IMG/VR virus record: IMGVR_UViG_3300020159_001827
Coordinates: 1-33,275 of that record
Source: a virus
Length of the DNA: 33,275 nt
Reading direction: 5' to 3' (one strand)
Shown here: piece by piece, positions 7,115 through 15,818 of the stretch
How the letters are laid out: each line of letters begins with the position of its first letter
Position numbering within the stretch: position 1 is the stretch's first letter
Made by a program: the position numbers and the translations under genes
Notes under the pieces: model-generated
What the model saw: the letters and a program-made list of their open reading frames with translations, nothing else
Told to the model about the DNA's origin: nothing
Databases searched by the model: none

Positions 7115-7151
7115 GCCACAAAGAATACAATAATTCCTTGTGGCTTTTTTT
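7115..7151 (+). terminator. Rho-independent terminator
   Basis: GCCACAAAGAAT (7115-7126) pairs, with one mismatch, with ATTCCTTGTGGC (7133-7144) and is followed by T7. It separates the large mosaic gene from the packaging block. Confidence 0.85.
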
Positions 7152-7199
7152 ATGCTTTATTTTCAAAGCATTTTAATTAAAATAAAGATATAAAACAAA

Positions 7200-7207
7200 T
7201 ATTTATG
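7200..7207 (+). promoter_or_regulatory. late-type box TATTTATG
   Basis: The box overlaps the first candidate ATG (7205) of phoH. Its normal 3-5 base spacing fits the second ATG at 7211, which argues for the later start. Confidence 0.5.
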
Positions 7208-7210
7208 AAT

Positions 7211-7891
7211 ATGGAATATACAGGTAAAACAACTAACACCCAAAAAAGAAAACCTAAAGGTGATATTAGATATAATATCAACCTTAATGCTGAACAAAAA
7301 GAAGCTAAACGGTTAATATTGGAAAATGACATAACGGTTCTTAAAGGACAAGCTGGTTCAGGAAAGACATTATTAGCTTGTTTAATAGCGTTAGATTTAT
7401 ACAATAGAAGGGAAATTGAGAAGATAATTATTTGTCGTCCAGCGGTATCAAAAGAAGAAATTGGATTCTTACCTGGTGGAGCTGATGATAAATTACAACC
7501 ATACATTCAACCTTTACATAATAACTTTTATAAGTTATATAATAAACAAAAGGTTGATGAGATGATTAAAGAGGGTGTGATTCAAATGATACCTTTGGCT
7601 TATATGAGAGGTCATACATTTCAAGATTCATTTATTATTGCAGATGAATGTCAAAACTTAATTCATACACAAACAGAATTGATTATTGGTAGATTGGGTA
7701 TGAGAAGTAAAATGGTTCTATGTGGTGATACATCACAAGTGGATTTAAGGAATAAAAAAGAATCAGGACTTTCGTTTTTAACAGGTTTAGATGGTAAAGT
7801 AAAAGGATTTAAAGTGATTACTTTAAAAGAAAACCATAGACATCCGATAGTTGCTGAAGTATTAAATATCTATAAAGAATTCAATGACTAA
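7211..7891 (+). CDS. phoH: PhoH-like P-loop NTPase
   Basis: The product has 226 residues from ATG 7211, or 228 from ATG 7205. The 7211 start is preferred because the late-type box then has its usual spacing. Numbered from 7205, it shows Walker A GQAGSGKT (48-55), the PhoH motif ICRPAVSKEEIGFLPG (76-91), Walker B FIIADEC (143-149) and CGDTSQVD (173-180), ending in an arginine-finger-like region with NHRHP. PhoH proteins are ATPases related to RNA-helicase domains and are widespread in phages, where their role is unsettled. It is the first gene of the packaging block and its stop overlaps the next start by 8 bases. Confidence 0.93.
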   Translation: MEYTGKTTNTQKRKPKGDIRYNINLNAEQKEAKRLILENDITVLKGQAGSGKTLLACLIALDLYNRREIEKIIICRPAVSKEEIGFLPGGADDKLQPYIQPLHNNFYKLYNKQKVDEMIKEGVIQMIPLAYMRGHTFQDSFIIADECQNLIHTQTELIIGRLGMRSKMVLCGDTSQVDLRNKKESGLSFLTGLDGKVKGFKVITLKENHRHPIVAEVLNIYKEFND

Positions 7892-8360
7892 AATGGATAA
7901 CCCTAAAAACTTTATAGAATATATCGGAAAGTTTTTACCTAAAGAAAAAACAAAAGATTTCTTTACACAACAAAACGTAAAGGTCGAACAAACTGATTTG
8001 TTTATTGATTTTACTATTACTTTACTATCAATATTACACGATAGTTATTTGGGTGATGATACAATTACAAATGATACTGATAGATATAGTCATTTTAATT
8101 GGATATGGAAACAAACAATAAATCAATATAAGAAAGAAAAAATTAAGTTTAAGGAAGAAGGGTATCATAAAGATTACTTTTGGTATTTCTTACACGAAAA
8201 CTTTTATGTTGCTAAAGATAAAGATAAGATTGTTATTGGTATAAAAGAGTTCTTTAGGTCTGTATTAGATATTACTAAAGAAAAAACTATGAGTGATGTT
8301 GATAATTTCCAAATAATATACGTCACATTAAAAGAAAATCTTGAAAATAAGCTATCCTAA
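7884..8360 (+). CDS. unknown protein upstream of terminase; positional small-terminase candidate
   Basis: This 158-residue protein is rich in aromatic and charged residues (for example FNWIWKQTINQY, HKDYFWYFLHENFY) and has no motif I recognise. It overlaps the phoH stop by 8 bases and ends 14 bases before the terminase large subunit. A second ATG at 7893 is an equally possible start. T4-like genomes often place the small terminase subunit just before the large one, but this protein shows neither the coiled-coil oligomerisation region nor a helix-turn-helix clear enough to support that. The position is suggestive only. Confidence 0.75.
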   Translation: MTKMDNPKNFIEYIGKFLPKEKTKDFFTQQNVKVEQTDLFIDFTITLLSILHDSYLGDDTITNDTDRYSHFNWIWKQTINQYKKEKIKFKEEGYHKDYFWYFLHENFYVAKDKDKIVIGIKEFFRSVLDITKEKTMSDVDNFQIIYVTLKENLENKLS

Positions 8361-8361
8361 C

Positions 8362-8369
8362 TATTTATT
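8362..8369 (+). promoter_or_regulatory. late-type box TATTTATT
   Basis: TATTTATT ends 5 bases before the terminase ATG at 8375. Confidence 0.6.
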
Positions 8370-8374
8370 GTAAT

Positions 8375-10063
8375 ATGAATGATATTACAAGTGAATATTT
8401 AAAGTGTAGTCTGGATTATGTTTATTTCATTGAAAATTACTTAACAACATACGATCAAACACAAAAGGGTAATGTCCCTTTTAAATTGTTTGACATACAA
8501 AAAAACATACTACATAATTTTAAAAACGAAAGATATAACCTGGCTTTGAAATACAGACAAGCCGGGTTATCTACTATTACAGCAGCCTATGTTTGCTGGT
8601 TATTATTATTCGCCGATGAAGAATCACCTGAAAAGGTTCTTATTGTCGCAAACAAACGAGATACCGCAGCCTTAATGTTAAAAAAGGTAAATGAATTCAT
8701 CAACCAATGTCCTGATTGGATTTTTGATGTTTCAAAAGATAAAATGTATGATAAAACAACGGAATTTCATAAGATATTATATAACAAATCTGAAGTTAAA
8801 GCCGTTGCAACATCAATGGATGCTTTAAGGGGTTATACACCTACTTTAATGATTATTGACGAGGCGGCTCACATTGATAATATTGATGTGGAAGAATTTT
8901 GGACGGCATCTATGGCGGCATTATCAACAGGGGGAAGAGCAATTCTTATTTCAACTCCAAATGGTAATGATTTATTATATTGGAAAACATATAATAATTC
9001 CGTATTAGGTAAAAATACGTTTATTATAAATGAAGTTAAGTGGTATCAAGATCCAAGATATAATATTAATTTGATGTGGTTGAAGGAGGATCAAACCATT
9101 GAGAATTGGAATGAAGATGAGTGGAAGGAATTGGTAAGAAATGGTTGGAAACCAACTTCGCCGTGGTATGAAGGTATGAAAGCCGATATGGATTCACCGA
9201 GAAAAGTAAGTCAAGAGATTGATGGAAACTTTGTTGGTTCAGGTAATACATTTGTCGCTGGTGAAGATATTGACAAACAAGAAAGAGAATGTGTAATTAA
9301 CCCAATTAGAATTGAAGGATTTGATAAATCGGTATGGGTATTTAAAGAACCTGAAAAAGATCATAGATATGCCGCAGGATTAGATATTTCATTAGGACAA
9401 TCAGATGATTGGAGTGTTTTAACAATTGTTGATTTTGATACTTGGGAACAAGTGTTTGAATGGAGGGGTAAAATGGCTCCGGATGTTGTGGCTGAATTTA
9501 TATTGAAATATTTAGAGATGTATGGTAATCCAATGTTAATAACAGATTTAACAGGTGGATTGGGTTTAATATGTGTAAATAAGTTAAAAGAATTCGGATA
9601 CAAAAACTTCTTTTATGATTATAAAGGGAAGGATATGTATGGTTATATCAATAAAGATGAATTGGCTGCGGGTTTGGTGATAGGTTCATCAATAACAAGG
9701 ATGAATGTATTAGATGCTTTTGAAAGGAATATTAGACAAGGTTTCAAAGTAAGAAGTCAAAGAACGTTATCTGAAATGAGGACATTTATTGTGACGGCAT
9801 CTGGAAGACCTGATCATATGAAAGGATGTAATGATGACTGTTTATTTTCCTTAGCATTGGCATTATACTTATGTGAAGTAAGGTTTAAGGAACTTACAAA
9901 GAATGAATCACAAATAAAATCATTATTAAATTCTTGGACTGTTGAAACAACCGTAACAGGTATTCCAACATATAATATGCAAGATAAAATGAATCCTTTA
10001 GGGGGACAAACAAATCAAGGACAAAATCAAAAAGAATTTGGTTGGTTATTTGGGATGAAATGA
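8375..10063 (+). CDS. terL: terminase large subunit, T4 gp17-like
   Basis: This 562-residue DNA-packaging motor has an ATPase domain with a Walker A-like RQAGLST (61-67), Walker B TLMIIDEAA (157-165, Asp162 and Glu163) and STPNG (193-197, coupling motif). The C-terminal RNase-H-fold nuclease has GLDISLGQSDDWS (Asp337), LITDLTGG (Asp391) and GCNDDCLFSLALAL (Asp487/488), so both active sites look intact. It cuts concatemeric DNA and pumps it into the prohead through the portal encoded next. The length matches T4 gp17. Its own late-type box precedes it. Confidence 0.96.
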   Translation: MNDITSEYLKCSLDYVYFIENYLTTYDQTQKGNVPFKLFDIQKNILHNFKNERYNLALKYRQAGLSTITAAYVCWLLLFADEESPEKVLIVANKRDTAALMLKKVNEFINQCPDWIFDVSKDKMYDKTTEFHKILYNKSEVKAVATSMDALRGYTPTLMIIDEAAHIDNIDVEEFWTASMAALSTGGRAILISTPNGNDLLYWKTYNNSVLGKNTFIINEVKWYQDPRYNINLMWLKEDQTIENWNEDEWKELVRNGWKPTSPWYEGMKADMDSPRKVSQEIDGNFVGSGNTFVAGEDIDKQERECVINPIRIEGFDKSVWVFKEPEKDHRYAAGLDISLGQSDDWSVLTIVDFDTWEQVFEWRGKMAPDVVAEFILKYLEMYGNPMLITDLTGGLGLICVNKLKEFGYKNFFYDYKGKDMYGYINKDELAAGLVIGSSITRMNVLDAFERNIRQGFKVRSQRTLSEMRTFIVTASGRPDHMKGCNDDCLFSLALALYLCEVRFKELTKNESQIKSLLNSWTVETTVTGIPTYNMQDKMNPLGGQTNQGQNQKEFGWLFGMK

Positions 10064-10073
10064 AAAATATAAA

Positions 10074-10081
10074 TATTTATA
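10074..10081 (+). promoter_or_regulatory. late-type box TATTTATA
   Basis: TATTTATA ends 3 bases before the portal ATG at 10085. Confidence 0.6.
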
Positions 10082-10084
10082 TAT

Positions 10085-11917
10085 ATGGCAGAACAAAATT
10101 TAACGATATTTCAAAGAATGGGTATATTATTAGGACCCAACAATGAAAACAAAAGAAGAATAAGTAAACCTCAAAGACCTGTTGATCCTTTATTAGTGAC
10201 AACAAACCCTGAAGAGTTTAAGGTTACAAAAACCGAACTTCAACAACAAAAATACGTAAATGATTTATGGGGTAAGGTTGAAAATGATATGTATGCTCGT
10301 TCAATTCACAATGAACCAACCAGGATGGCGGCATATTACGATTTTGAATCAATGGAGTTTTTCCCTGAGATTGCAGCGGCGCTCGATATTATGTCGGAAG
10401 AGGCCTGTGTGCCTTCTGAACAGGGTAAAGTACTAACAATTTTTTCAGAATCAGAGAGAGTTAGATCGATACTTCAAGACCTTTTTAATAAAACATTGGA
10501 TATTGAAACAAACTTACAGGCTTGGACAAGGAATACGGTAAAATATGGTGATAACTTTGTTTATTTACATTTGGAACATGGTGAAGGGGTTGTTGGTTGT
10601 ACCCAATTACCTACAATTGAAATTGAAAGATTTGAAGATACTGATTTAATTGCTAAGAAAAAGAAAATTAGATTCCAATACAAAACAAAAGATTTACAAT
10701 TTGAACCATTTCAGATTGCTCATTTTAGATTATTAGGTGATGATAGAAAACTTCCTTATGGTACGAGTATCCTCGAAAAAGCTAGGAGGATTTATAGACA
10801 ATTAGTAATGTCGGAAGATGCTATGTTGATTTATAGGGTTGTAAGAGCACCTGAAAGAAGGATATTTAAAGTGTTTGTTGGTAATATGGAAGATAGTGAT
10901 ATTGAAGCATACATCCAAAAAATAGCAAATAAGTTTAAAAGAACACCTATTGTTGATAGTAAAACAGGACAAATTGATTTAAGATATAATCAAGCAGGTA
11001 TTGATCAAGATTGGTTTGTTCCTGTTAGAACTGAAAATGCAGCAAGTCCTATTGATACATTACCAGGAGCTGCACCATTACCAATTGACGATATTGAATA
11101 CTTACAAAAGAAATTATTTGCGGCTATTAGAGTACCAGCACCTTTCTTAGGTTTTGGTGAAGCTGTGGGTGATGGTAAAAACTTATCGTTATTAGATATT
11201 AGATTTTCAAGGACAGTAAATAGAATACAAAAAGCAATGATTCAAGAATTGAATAAGATTGCTATTATTCATTTATTTATGTTAGGATATGAAGAAGAGT
11301 TAGATAATTTTACATTAGCTTTAACTAATCCTTCAACCCAAGCGGAATTATTAAAGATTGAATTATGGTCTCAGAAATTGGATGTTTATTCTAAAGCAAT
11401 GGCTGACGCTGGTAATGGTTTTTCGGCTATATCTATGGTAAGGGGTAAGAAAGAAATATTAGGTATGTCAGATGAAGAAATTGCGTTAGATTTACAACAA
11501 CAAAGAATTGAAAAAGCTGCGGCGGCTGAATTGGCTAATACTGCTTCAGTTATACCAAAAACAGGTGTATTTGATAAAGTTGATAAGATTTATGGTGTTA
11601 AACCTGGTGAAGGTGGTCCTGTTCCTGCTGAAGGTGGTCCTGAAGCCGGTGGATCTGAATTTGGTGGAGGACCTGAAGCCGGTGGATTTGGTGGAGGACC
11701 TGAAGCTGGTGGTGAAGCACCTGGTGTAAGTCCTGAGACAGGTGCTGAAGCGGGTGGTGGAACACCTCCTCCGGGTGGTCCTGAAGGAGCTCCACAGGAA
11801 TCATTCGTATTTGGTAGGCACAAACCTTTAATAACTGAAAAGTTAATAAGTAAAACAGATAGTTATAATAGGGATATAAAAGAAATGATAGAAAAAATTG
11901 ATAAAAGTATCTTATAA
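10085..11917 (+). CDS. portal protein, T4 gp20-like, with Gly/Pro/Glu-rich C-terminal extension
   Basis: This 610-residue protein has gp20-family features: TRMAAYYDFESMEFFPEIAAALDIMSEEA near the N-terminus, NTVKYGDNFVY, a run of stem and wing segments, RVPAPFLGFGEAVGDG and LDIRFSRTVNRIQKAMIQELNK. It would form the dodecameric vertex ring that receives terminase and joins the tail. It lies directly after terL. About residues 504-570 are a low-complexity Gly/Pro/Glu/Ala stretch built from GGPEAGG-like units, absent from T4 gp20, followed by a more ordinary tail with PLITEKLISK. That tail holds an (I/L)xE site, so the extension could be processed. Confidence 0.93.
   Translation: MAEQNLTIFQRMGILLGPNNENKRRISKPQRPVDPLLVTTNPEEFKVTKTELQQQKYVNDLWGKVENDMYARSIHNEPTRMAAYYDFESMEFFPEIAAALDIMSEEACVPSEQGKVLTIFSESERVRSILQDLFNKTLDIETNLQAWTRNTVKYGDNFVYLHLEHGEGVVGCTQLPTIEIERFEDTDLIAKKKKIRFQYKTKDLQFEPFQIAHFRLLGDDRKLPYGTSILEKARRIYRQLVMSEDAMLIYRVVRAPERRIFKVFVGNMEDSDIEAYIQKIANKFKRTPIVDSKTGQIDLRYNQAGIDQDWFVPVRTENAASPIDTLPGAAPLPIDDIEYLQKKLFAAIRVPAPFLGFGEAVGDGKNLSLLDIRFSRTVNRIQKAMIQELNKIAIIHLFMLGYEEELDNFTLALTNPSTQAELLKIELWSQKLDVYSKAMADAGNGFSAISMVRGKKEILGMSDEEIALDLQQQRIEKAAAAELANTASVIPKTGVFDKVDKIYGVKPGEGGPVPAEGGPEAGGSEFGGGPEAGGFGGGPEAGGEAPGVSPETGAEAGGGTPPPGGPEGAPQESFVFGRHKPLITEKLISKTDSYNRDIKEMIEKIDKSIL
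11590..11800 (+). repeat. low-complexity GGPEAGG-coding tract in the portal gene
   Basis: Imperfect repeats of GGTGG-ACCTGAAGCCGGTGG type encode the Gly/Pro/Glu-rich portal extension. The tract is clearly richer in G and C than the surrounding genes and creates open but spurious frames on both strands. Confidence 0.8.
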
Positions 11918-11930
11918 TTTAATAACCATA

Positions 11931-11938
11931 TATTTATT
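11931..11938 (+). promoter_or_regulatory. late-type box TATTTATT, wide spacing
   Basis: TATTTATT lies 19 bases before the ATG at 11958. The spacing is longer than the usual 3-5 bases, so a short untranslated leader would be present here. Confidence 0.45.
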
Positions 11939-11957
11939 GATATAACAAAATACGACT

Positions 11958-12701
11958 ATGACATTTGGTAAAATTAAACAACATATAAACAATATATTAT
12001 TTGAATCTTATTCGGATAAAGATAAGTTTAAGAAATTATTTAAGGAGTTTTATAACATACTTAAAAATAATAAAACAATTAAAGAGTATTATATTACATA
12101 TTCTAATATTGAGAATAAAAAATTTGATGATATATCAGACGCAACTCATTATTTAAATGAAAGTATTGATTATCTTAAATCATTAGATAATGACTTTTCA
12201 ATAGCACACGATTTTATTTTAAAATATAAATCAGATAAAGTATATGTAAAAGAAACATTATTGGAGAATATTGATATTTTATTACGTGACACTAAATCTA
12301 ATTTAATTGAAAGTAGGTTAAGCGCTAAAAAATATTTGGTATCACATCTATTAACACAAAAATCGGTATCAGAAAATGTGGTTGAAGGTATATTACCAAT
12401 AAAAGTTTATACTAATTTAATTGCTAAGAAGTTCAATAAAAAATACGAACATTTAACTGAATGGGAAAAAGATTTAGTTAAAACAATAATAAGTAATGAT
12501 GAAGGTAAGTTATCTTCAATTGAAGAAAGTATCGTAAAAGAAAACTTAGAACTGGTTAATAGTAAAATAAATATTGGTGATGATGAGATAAAAGAAAAAC
12601 TATCAAAAGTTAAATTGAAATTGGAATCTTACATATCGACTGATAAGAAAGATAGTATAATTAAATTAATAAAATTAAAATCAGATTTGGAAACAATCTA
12701 A
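11958..12701 (+). CDS. helical protein with LFE leader, putative prohead core or internal protein
   Basis: This 247-residue, almost entirely helical, Lys/Glu/Ile/Leu-rich protein has no recognised domain. It opens with MTFGKIKQHINNILFES. This amphipathic leader ends in Leu14-Phe15-Glu16, like the leaders at 2021 and 18063, and fits an (I/L)xE prohead-protease site. In T4 the genes after the portal encode the prohead protease and scaffold, so a core or scaffold role fits the position. The protein is not recognisably gp21 or gp22. A terminator follows. Confidence 0.6.
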   Translation: MTFGKIKQHINNILFESYSDKDKFKKLFKEFYNILKNNKTIKEYYITYSNIENKKFDDISDATHYLNESIDYLKSLDNDFSIAHDFILKYKSDKVYVKETLLENIDILLRDTKSNLIESRLSAKKYLVSHLLTQKSVSENVVEGILPIKVYTNLIAKKFNKKYEHLTEWEKDLVKTIISNDEGKLSSIEESIVKENLELVNSKINIGDDEIKEKLSKVKLKLESYISTDKKDSIIKLIKLKSDLETI

Positions 12702-12732
12702 ACATATTGACTTTTCCCGAAGTTAAACAGGT

Positions 12733-12771
12733 AAAACCCACGCTAAATTTTTTTTTAGTTGTGGGTTTTTT
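12733..12771 (+). terminator. Rho-independent terminator ending the packaging block
   Basis: AAAACCCAC (12733-12741) pairs with GTGGGTTTT (12761-12769). An inner CTAAA/TTTAG pair lengthens the stem, and a T-run follows. Confidence 0.8.
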
Positions 12772-12789
12772 ATTGTAAATTATTTTACA

Positions 12790-12797
12790 TATATTTG
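12790..12797 (+). promoter_or_regulatory. host-type -7 element TATATTTG
   Basis: TATATTTG is only 4 bases before the ATG at 12802. No TTG sits at the preferred 19-20 base distance, so the -33 element is weak. Transcripts would be nearly leaderless. Confidence 0.5.
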
Positions 12798-12801
12798 CCA
12801 A

Positions 12802-13065
12802 ATGAGAACATTGAAAAATATTAATGATAATTATCTTATATCGAACGGGAATAACGAAGTTATATATTTAAAAATTAATAAATACGAATTTACATCATTT
12901 TATGATGATTATATTGGTTTATATACCGACAGCCAAAAATTTACATATAAATTTGAAACTTACCAAAGTGTTAAATTTAAAAAGATAAGCTACGATGAAT
13001 GTCAATTAGTTATGAAAAATAATTGTAAAGTTAGAGATTTATGGGAAAAATATTTTGGAAATTAA
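12802..13065 (+). CDS. unknown 87-residue protein
   Basis: This small protein is rich in Tyr, Lys and Asn (for example FTSFYDDYIGLYTDSQKFTYKFETY) and probably beta-rich. No family is recognised. It starts right after a TATATTTG element and ends 23 bases before the metallopeptidase start, which has its own promoter overlapping this gene's end. It belongs to the host-promoter block rather than the late block. Confidence 0.6.
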   Translation: MRTLKNINDNYLISNGNNEVIYLKINKYEFTSFYDDYIGLYTDSQKFTYKFETYQSVKFKKISYDECQLVMKNNCKVRDLWEKYFGN

Positions 13066-13084
13066 AAAAATAGTATTACATTTG
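13055..13084 (+). promoter_or_regulatory. Bacteroidota-type promoter (TTG-N19-TACATTTG)
   Basis: TTG at 13055-13057 and TACATTTG at 13077-13084 are separated by 19 bases. The ATG at 13089 follows 4 bases later, so the mRNA may be leaderless. Confidence 0.7.
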
Positions 13085-13088
13085 TGGT

Positions 13089-14273
13089 ATGGATAATAAT
13101 AAATTAGAAAGATTAAAAGAAATCCTCTCAATCCCATCGGTATCTGGTAGGGAAGAAAAGGTTCGTAAATACATTGCTGATTGGGCGACAAGTCGCAACA
13201 TTCCTCATTATACTGACAAAACTGGTAATATTTACCTAACAAAAGGTGAATCTGAATATTACCCATGCATGGTGGCTCATATGGATACTGTTCATAAGAT
13301 TGAGAGTAGTGGTATTGAAATTGTTGAAGAAACTTATGTAAGGAGTCAATATGACTATTCAAGTGTATGTGATGGACAACAAGTTCTTCGTGGTTATGTT
13401 AAAGGAAAAACACATACAAGAAATAATAGAACTGGTTGTGGTGGAGATGATAAAGCGGGTATTTTCTTGGCTCTTGAAGTAATGGATAAGTTTGACACTA
13501 TGAAATGTGCTTTCTTTATTTCAGAAGAAATTGGATGTATTGGTTCAAGGGAAGCTGATCCTGAATTCTTTAAAGATGTTGCTTACACTATTCAACACGA
13601 TTCACCTGAAAATGATACAATTTCTTGGTATTGTTCAGGTTATCAATTATTCAGTAGTGAATGGGCTAAACCTGGTGTAGTTATTGATGAAGAAACAGGT
13701 AAGAGTAAATTTGAGGGTAAGATTGGTGATTTATTATACGATCATGGTGTAAGAATATTTGCTCGTCATCCATTTACTGATGTTAGTCAATTAACTAAGA
13801 AATTTGACTTTGAGTGTATTAACTTACCTGCGGCTTACTACCAATACCACACATCAAATGAGTGTGTTTTAATTGATGGTATTGAAATCGCATATGATTT
13901 ATCAGTAGCTATTATTGAAAGATTAGGTAATGAAAAACAACTATTTGGGCAACAAGAATCGACATATAATACTTATAGTTCTGGTAATGGACAATCTTAT
14001 AATTATGGGAGTAATTATGGGAGTGGTAATGGATACGCTTATGGTTATAGTGGGAGTTCTAACAACAATTGGAGTGGTGGTAAAAAATATATATCACAAG
14101 ATGAAATTAAGGTAAAGATTAAAAAATATTACAAAACCAAATTCAATATGAGTGACGATGAATTTTCATTTATTTTTGATGGACTTCATTACTATATTGA
14201 TGATTTTACTGGTACTGATACCATTACTGAAATAATGGAAGAATATAAAGATACCCCATTTTACCTTAACTAA
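13089..14273 (+). CDS. M20-family zinc metallopeptidase (PepT-like) with C-terminal extension
   Basis: The 394-residue product keeps the full M20 active-site set: AHMDTVH (His64, Asp66), GCGGDDKAG (Asp120/121, bridging ligand), SEEIGCIGS (Glu146 as base, Glu147 as ligand), QHDSP (Asp171) and YHTSNE (His254). Such enzymes remove amino acids from di- or tripeptides or cleave related amides with two zinc ions, in the cytoplasm. The dimerisation-domain region (172-250) looks shorter than in PepT. A Gly/Ser/Asn/Tyr-rich linker (about 285-335) joins a 55-residue acidic helical tail (YISQDEIKVKIKKYYKTKF onward) that I cannot assign. The substrate in infection is unknown. Confidence 0.88.
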   Translation: MDNNKLERLKEILSIPSVSGREEKVRKYIADWATSRNIPHYTDKTGNIYLTKGESEYYPCMVAHMDTVHKIESSGIEIVEETYVRSQYDYSSVCDGQQVLRGYVKGKTHTRNNRTGCGGDDKAGIFLALEVMDKFDTMKCAFFISEEIGCIGSREADPEFFKDVAYTIQHDSPENDTISWYCSGYQLFSSEWAKPGVVIDEETGKSKFEGKIGDLLYDHGVRIFARHPFTDVSQLTKKFDFECINLPAAYYQYHTSNECVLIDGIEIAYDLSVAIIERLGNEKQLFGQQESTYNTYSSGNGQSYNYGSNYGSGNGYAYGYSGSSNNNWSGGKKYISQDEIKVKIKKYYKTKFNMSDDEFSFIFDGLHYYIDDFTGTDTITEIMEEYKDTPFYLN

Positions 14274-14279
14274 TTGATT

Positions 14280-14987
14280 ATGAATAAAGAAAATTTAGTT
14301 TACCTCGAACCGGTAGAACATAAATATTTTAATAGGGAGACTGGTGAGCAATACACGTCAATATCGGCAATCTTAGGTAAGTATAAGGTTAAGTTTGAGG
14401 AGAATAAAATTGCTTCGGCGATTGCAAGACGTGATGGTAGGAAGAAAGAAGATATAATTGCTGAGTGGAGAGCAATTAATAAGGAAGCGACTGATTTTGG
14501 GACTTATAAAGTTCATAATCCGATTGAAGATTATATTAACGCCAAAGGATTTTATTTTCCGACAGATGATTATGAAAGACAGGTTATTGAGGCTTTTAAG
14601 AGATTAGATTTATTAAGAGCTGAAACCATAATGGCTGAGGAGTGTTTATGGATTGATGAGTATAAAGTTGCTGGAACATCCGATTTGGTGTTGGATTATG
14701 GCGATTTCTTTGATATCAATGACTACAAATCCAATAAAAAATTAACATATAAAAATGATTATGGTAATTGGATGAAGGGTTGTTTATCACATTTGTCAGA
14801 TTGTTCATATAATGCTTACGCAATCCAATTAAGCTTTTACGCATATATGTATCAATTAAGAACAGGTAAGAAGTTAAGGGAGTTAAAGATTTTATGGTGG
14901 AATAGGGAAACTATGGATTTTGATAGAGTTCCTTTACCATATATGAAATATGAAGTTTTAGAAATATTAAAAGAAATTAATTTGTAA
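14280..14987 (+). CDS. PD-(D/E)XK exonuclease, RecB/Cas4-like fold
   Basis: The ATG at 14280 is preferred to the in-frame TTG at 14274. It gives 235 residues. Motifs follow the phage exonuclease order: GTYKVHNPIEDY (His79, Glu83), AEECLW (Glu120/121), AGTSDLVLD (Asp135), DINDYKSNK (Asp148 and Lys150) and AIQLSFYAYM (Gln183). Together these form a complete RecB-like nuclease site needing a divalent metal. It could act in recombination, replication-end processing or host DNA breakdown. It follows the peptidase by 6 bases and probably shares its transcript. Confidence 0.85.
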   Translation: MNKENLVYLEPVEHKYFNRETGEQYTSISAILGKYKVKFEENKIASAIARRDGRKKEDIIAEWRAINKEATDFGTYKVHNPIEDYINAKGFYFPTDDYERQVIEAFKRLDLLRAETIMAEECLWIDEYKVAGTSDLVLDYGDFFDINDYKSNKKLTYKNDYGNWMKGCLSHLSDCSYNAYAIQLSFYAYMYQLRTGKKLRELKILWWNRETMDFDRVPLPYMKYEVLEILKEINL

Positions 14988-15011
14988 TTTTAAAAAAAAG
15001 AAATATATTTG
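14982..15011 (+). promoter_or_regulatory. Bacteroidota-type promoter (TTG-N19-TATATTTG)
   Basis: TTG at 14982-14984 and TATATTTG at 15004-15011 have exact 19-base spacing. The ATG at 15039 is 27 bases downstream, with a weak AGGG before it. Confidence 0.75.
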
Positions 15012-15038
15012 TAGTGTAATTTAAAATAGGGAATAAAT

Positions 15039-15818
15039 ATGATTAGTATCACAGAAATTAAAGAAAAGTTCAAAGAACAATTATCAATCGACCTTTTGGA
15101 TTTATTGAAAAAATATGATCCATCGGCTCAGAATAAGTCAAGTCAGTTTAAATACACTAAATGGTTAGTGTCTTGCACCGATGAAATTGAAAACCTTAAA
15201 AAGTCAATTCTTGATGAATTTACTGATTGGTTGGAAAATGATTTCAACAAAGATTGTACAGCTTTTGATGAATTAGTAAAGGAGGGATTTATCAAAGGGG
15301 TTGATTCAGACATATTCAAGTTTAAATCGGTTGAAGATTTTAATAAGGTGTTGGAAGTGGCAAAACAACAACGTGAGTTGAAGCGTAGGGAAAAAGAATT
15401 CCATAAGTATTTTGAGGATGATGAATATATCATCGGAACACCTTTAACCTACGAGGCTTCTTTAACATATGGTTCTAGTACTAAATGGTGCACAGCTTCA
15501 AAAGATACGTCAAATCACTTCTATTCTTACTCAAAGAATGTGTTGATTTACTTTATCTCAAAGAAAAATCATAATAAAGAAACCTATGGTATCTACTTAC
15601 AAGTTGATAAATTGGGTTCAGATTTCAATGGATTGGATTCTAAAGGTAAGAAATTCACGGCAATTCAAAAACACATTGAATTCTGGAATGTTCAAGATAC
15701 CAAAACTGAAGTAAAGGACATTGTATTTGGTAGTAGAACCAAAGAAATGTTTATTAACTTGTACGAATCGGTTATCAAACACATTGAGGATAGACCTAAT
15801 ATAAAGTCTAAATCCTAA
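15039..15818 (+). CDS. KWC-family protein 1 (unknown function)
   Basis: This 259-residue protein is one of five paralogues in the window. Shared parts are an N-terminal helical segment (FKEQLSIDLLDLLKKYDPSA ... KYTKWLV, residues 11-43) and a core around residues 130-175: PLTYEASLTYGSSTKWCTAS, then HFYSYSKNVLIYFISKK. The core consensus is P-x2-Y-x-A-x3-YG-x2-(T/S)-(K/R)-W-C-(T/V/I). No catalytic function is known to me. Unlike the minus-strand paralogues it has a host-type promoter and no (I/L)xE leader. Its stop overlaps the next start by one base (TAATG). Confidence 0.8.
   Translation: MISITEIKEKFKEQLSIDLLDLLKKYDPSAQNKSSQFKYTKWLVSCTDEIENLKKSILDEFTDWLENDFNKDCTAFDELVKEGFIKGVDSDIFKFKSVEDFNKVLEVAKQQRELKRREKEFHKYFEDDEYIIGTPLTYEASLTYGSSTKWCTASKDTSNHFYSYSKNVLIYFISKKNHNKETYGIYLQVDKLGSDFNGLDSKGKKFTAIQKHIEFWNVQDTKTEVKDIVFGSRTKEMFINLYESVIKHIEDRPNIKSKS

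Noticed and set aside
11590-11823. Minus-strand Pro/Gly/Ser frame and two other frames over the portal repeat tract
   Set aside because: They are artefacts of the low-complexity GGPEAGG-coding DNA, which is open in several frames.
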